This document shows positions 63,317 through 64,000 of a stretch of 64,000 nt of DNA, in pieces; the stretch's first letter is position 1; every line of letters starts with the position of its first letter. The notes beneath the pieces are model-generated. The model did not search any database, had not been told where the DNA came from, and saw nothing but the letters and a program-made list of their open reading frames with translations. Origin of the DNA: Sphingomonas sp. Y38-1Y (GTDB lineage: Bacteria > Pseudomonadota > Alphaproteobacteria > Sphingomonadales > Sphingomonadaceae). A program made the position numbers and the translations under genes. The stretch covers positions 372,001 through 436,000 of the forward strand of contig NZ_CP135916.1 of assembly GCF_032391395.1 (NCBI RefSeq). Direction: 5' to 3'.

Positions 63317-64000
63317 TCAAGCCGGGCTGAGTTGCCCCGCGGCGACATGCAGCCGCGTCGCCTCCTGCCCGAGTTCGGCGAACAGCGCGTCTTCGGTCCC
63401 GGTCATCCATACCTGCCCCTTGCCCGCAAGCCGATCGAACAGCGCGGCGCGGCGGATGGGGTCGAGATGCGCGGCCACCTCATCCAGCAGCAGCACCGGC
63501 GGGTGCGGCATCGTCGCGGCGACGAGATCGGCGTGCGCGAGCACGATGCCAAGCAGTAGCGCCTTCTGCTCGCCAGTCGAACACAGCGCCGCCGCCTGCG
63601 CCTTGTCACGATGCGCGACGGCGAGGTCGGCGCGGTGCGGGCCGACCAATGTCCGTCCTGCCGCGGCATCGCGCCCGCGGCCTTGCGCCAGCTCGCGCAC
63701 CAGTCCGTCGCGATCGCCCGCCCAGCCTTCAAGCGCGAGCGACGGGCGTGCGAAAGGGCCTTCGCTGGCGGACTCGAGAATCGCCGACAGCGCCGCCACG
63801 GTCCGCCGCCGCGCCGCGTCAATCGCCGCGCCATGCTCGCCCATCCGCGCCTCGAGCGCGACGAGCCATTGCGGATCGGTGGGCGCATCGTCGGCGAGCA
63901 GCCGGTTGCGCTCGCGCATCGCGGTTTCGTAGCGCGTCGCGTGGGCGGCGTGACCGGGCTCCAGCGCCAGCGTCAGCCGATCGAGGAACCGCCGCCGCTC
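63317..64000 (-). CDS. recF: DNA replication and repair protein RecF (5' end outside the window)
   Basis: This is the C-terminal 227 residues of RecF, an SMC-like ABC ATPase that loads RecA at gaps. The visible part starts [20 protein letters not shown] (the conserved RRRxLD segment) and contains [10 protein letters not shown], the signature-like [19 protein letters not shown], and Walker [14 protein letters not shown]. The stop lies about 190 bases from the helicase start. Its start and Walker A are beyond the right edge of the window. Confidence 0.95.
   Translation of the reverse strand, partial: ERRRFLDRLTLALEPGHAAHATRYETAMRERNRLLADDAPTDPQWLVALEARMGEHGAAIDAARRRTVAALSAILESASEGPFARPSLALEGWAGDRDGLVRELAQGRGRDAAAGRTLVGPHRADLAVAHRDKAQAAALCSTGEQKALLLGIVLAHADLVAATMPHPPVLLLDEVAAHLDPIRRAALFDRLAGKGQVWMTGTEDALFAELGQEATRLHVAAGQLSPA

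Overview
The window reads as the origin-proximal part of the main chromosome of a GC-rich alphaproteobacterium, most likely a sphingomonad (Sphingomonadaceae). The evidence is the gene order ptsN-hpf-dnaQ-coaE-aroE-maf-ppsR / hemE-hemJ-rho, the block mnmE-mnmG-rsmG-parA-parB with parS-like sites, a BY-kinase/Wza/Wzx/Wzy exopolysaccharide locus with rmlCBDA, and typical alphaproteobacterial families (DUF1491, DUF6489, NDUFS4-like ETC subunit, PaoABC-type oxidoreductase). No rRNA, tRNA, CRISPR array or intact insertion sequence was seen.

Layout. (1) 1-5262, minus strand: a tightly coupled run ppsR > maf > aroE > coaE > dnaQ > hpf > ptsN > thioesterase > DUF1491, mostly joined by 4-base stop/start overlaps. 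(2) 5263-5561: the ppsR-hemE intergenic region, carrying near-consensus DnaA boxes. This is the same position as the Caulobacter chromosomal origin, so it is the best oriC candidate. (3) 5562-15877, plus strand: hemE, hemJ, rho, a TerC-family membrane protein, DUF6489, mnmE, mnmG, rsmG, parA and parB, plus one minus-strand dienelactone hydrolase. There are two perfect parS-like palindromes, one before mnmG and one inside the 3' end of rsmG. (4) 15893-25135: housekeeping and accessory genes (paoABC, an ETC subunit, hrpB, two Arg/Asp/Trp-rich secreted proteins, polyprenyl synthase, chorismate mutase). (5) 25150-25340: REP-like palindromes. (6) 25406-29084: a GH130 / GH13 / GT4 operon with overlapping genes. 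(7) 29085-31604: a decayed region containing a broken tniQ-like gene.

(8) 31605-56856: a polysaccharide locus. Plus-strand genes supply an O-antigen ligase/polymerase-like protein, a Wza-like lipoprotein, a Wzc-like BY-kinase fused to its chain-length domain, two uncharacterised proteins, a beta-helix protein and an acyltransferase. A long minus-strand operon (52213 down to 41633) encodes the initiating sugar-phosphate transferase, a GNAT, two DegT-family proteins, a CapE-type UDP-GlcNAc 4,6-dehydratase, a Wzx-like flippase, two glycosyltransferases and a Wzy-like polymerase. Then come a 2OG-Fe(II) oxygenase and rmlC-rmlB-rmlD-rmlA for dTDP-L-rhamnose. Together they describe a Wzx/Wzy-dependent polysaccharide likely to contain rhamnose and an amino-dideoxy sugar. 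(9) 56857-64000: a 0.75-kb gap with one doubtful small gene, then gyrB, a Dabb-domain protein, an OmpA-family protein with an EF-hand-like loop, a RhlE-like DEAD-box helicase and the 3' part of recF, all on the minus strand.

The observations most worth following are the DegT-family protein whose PLP lysine position is arginine (R181), lying next to a normal paralogue; the hemE-ppsR origin candidate with its parS pair; the decayed tniQ-like remnant; the uncharacterised proteins inserted in the export and assembly locus; and the GH130-GH13-GT4 operon.
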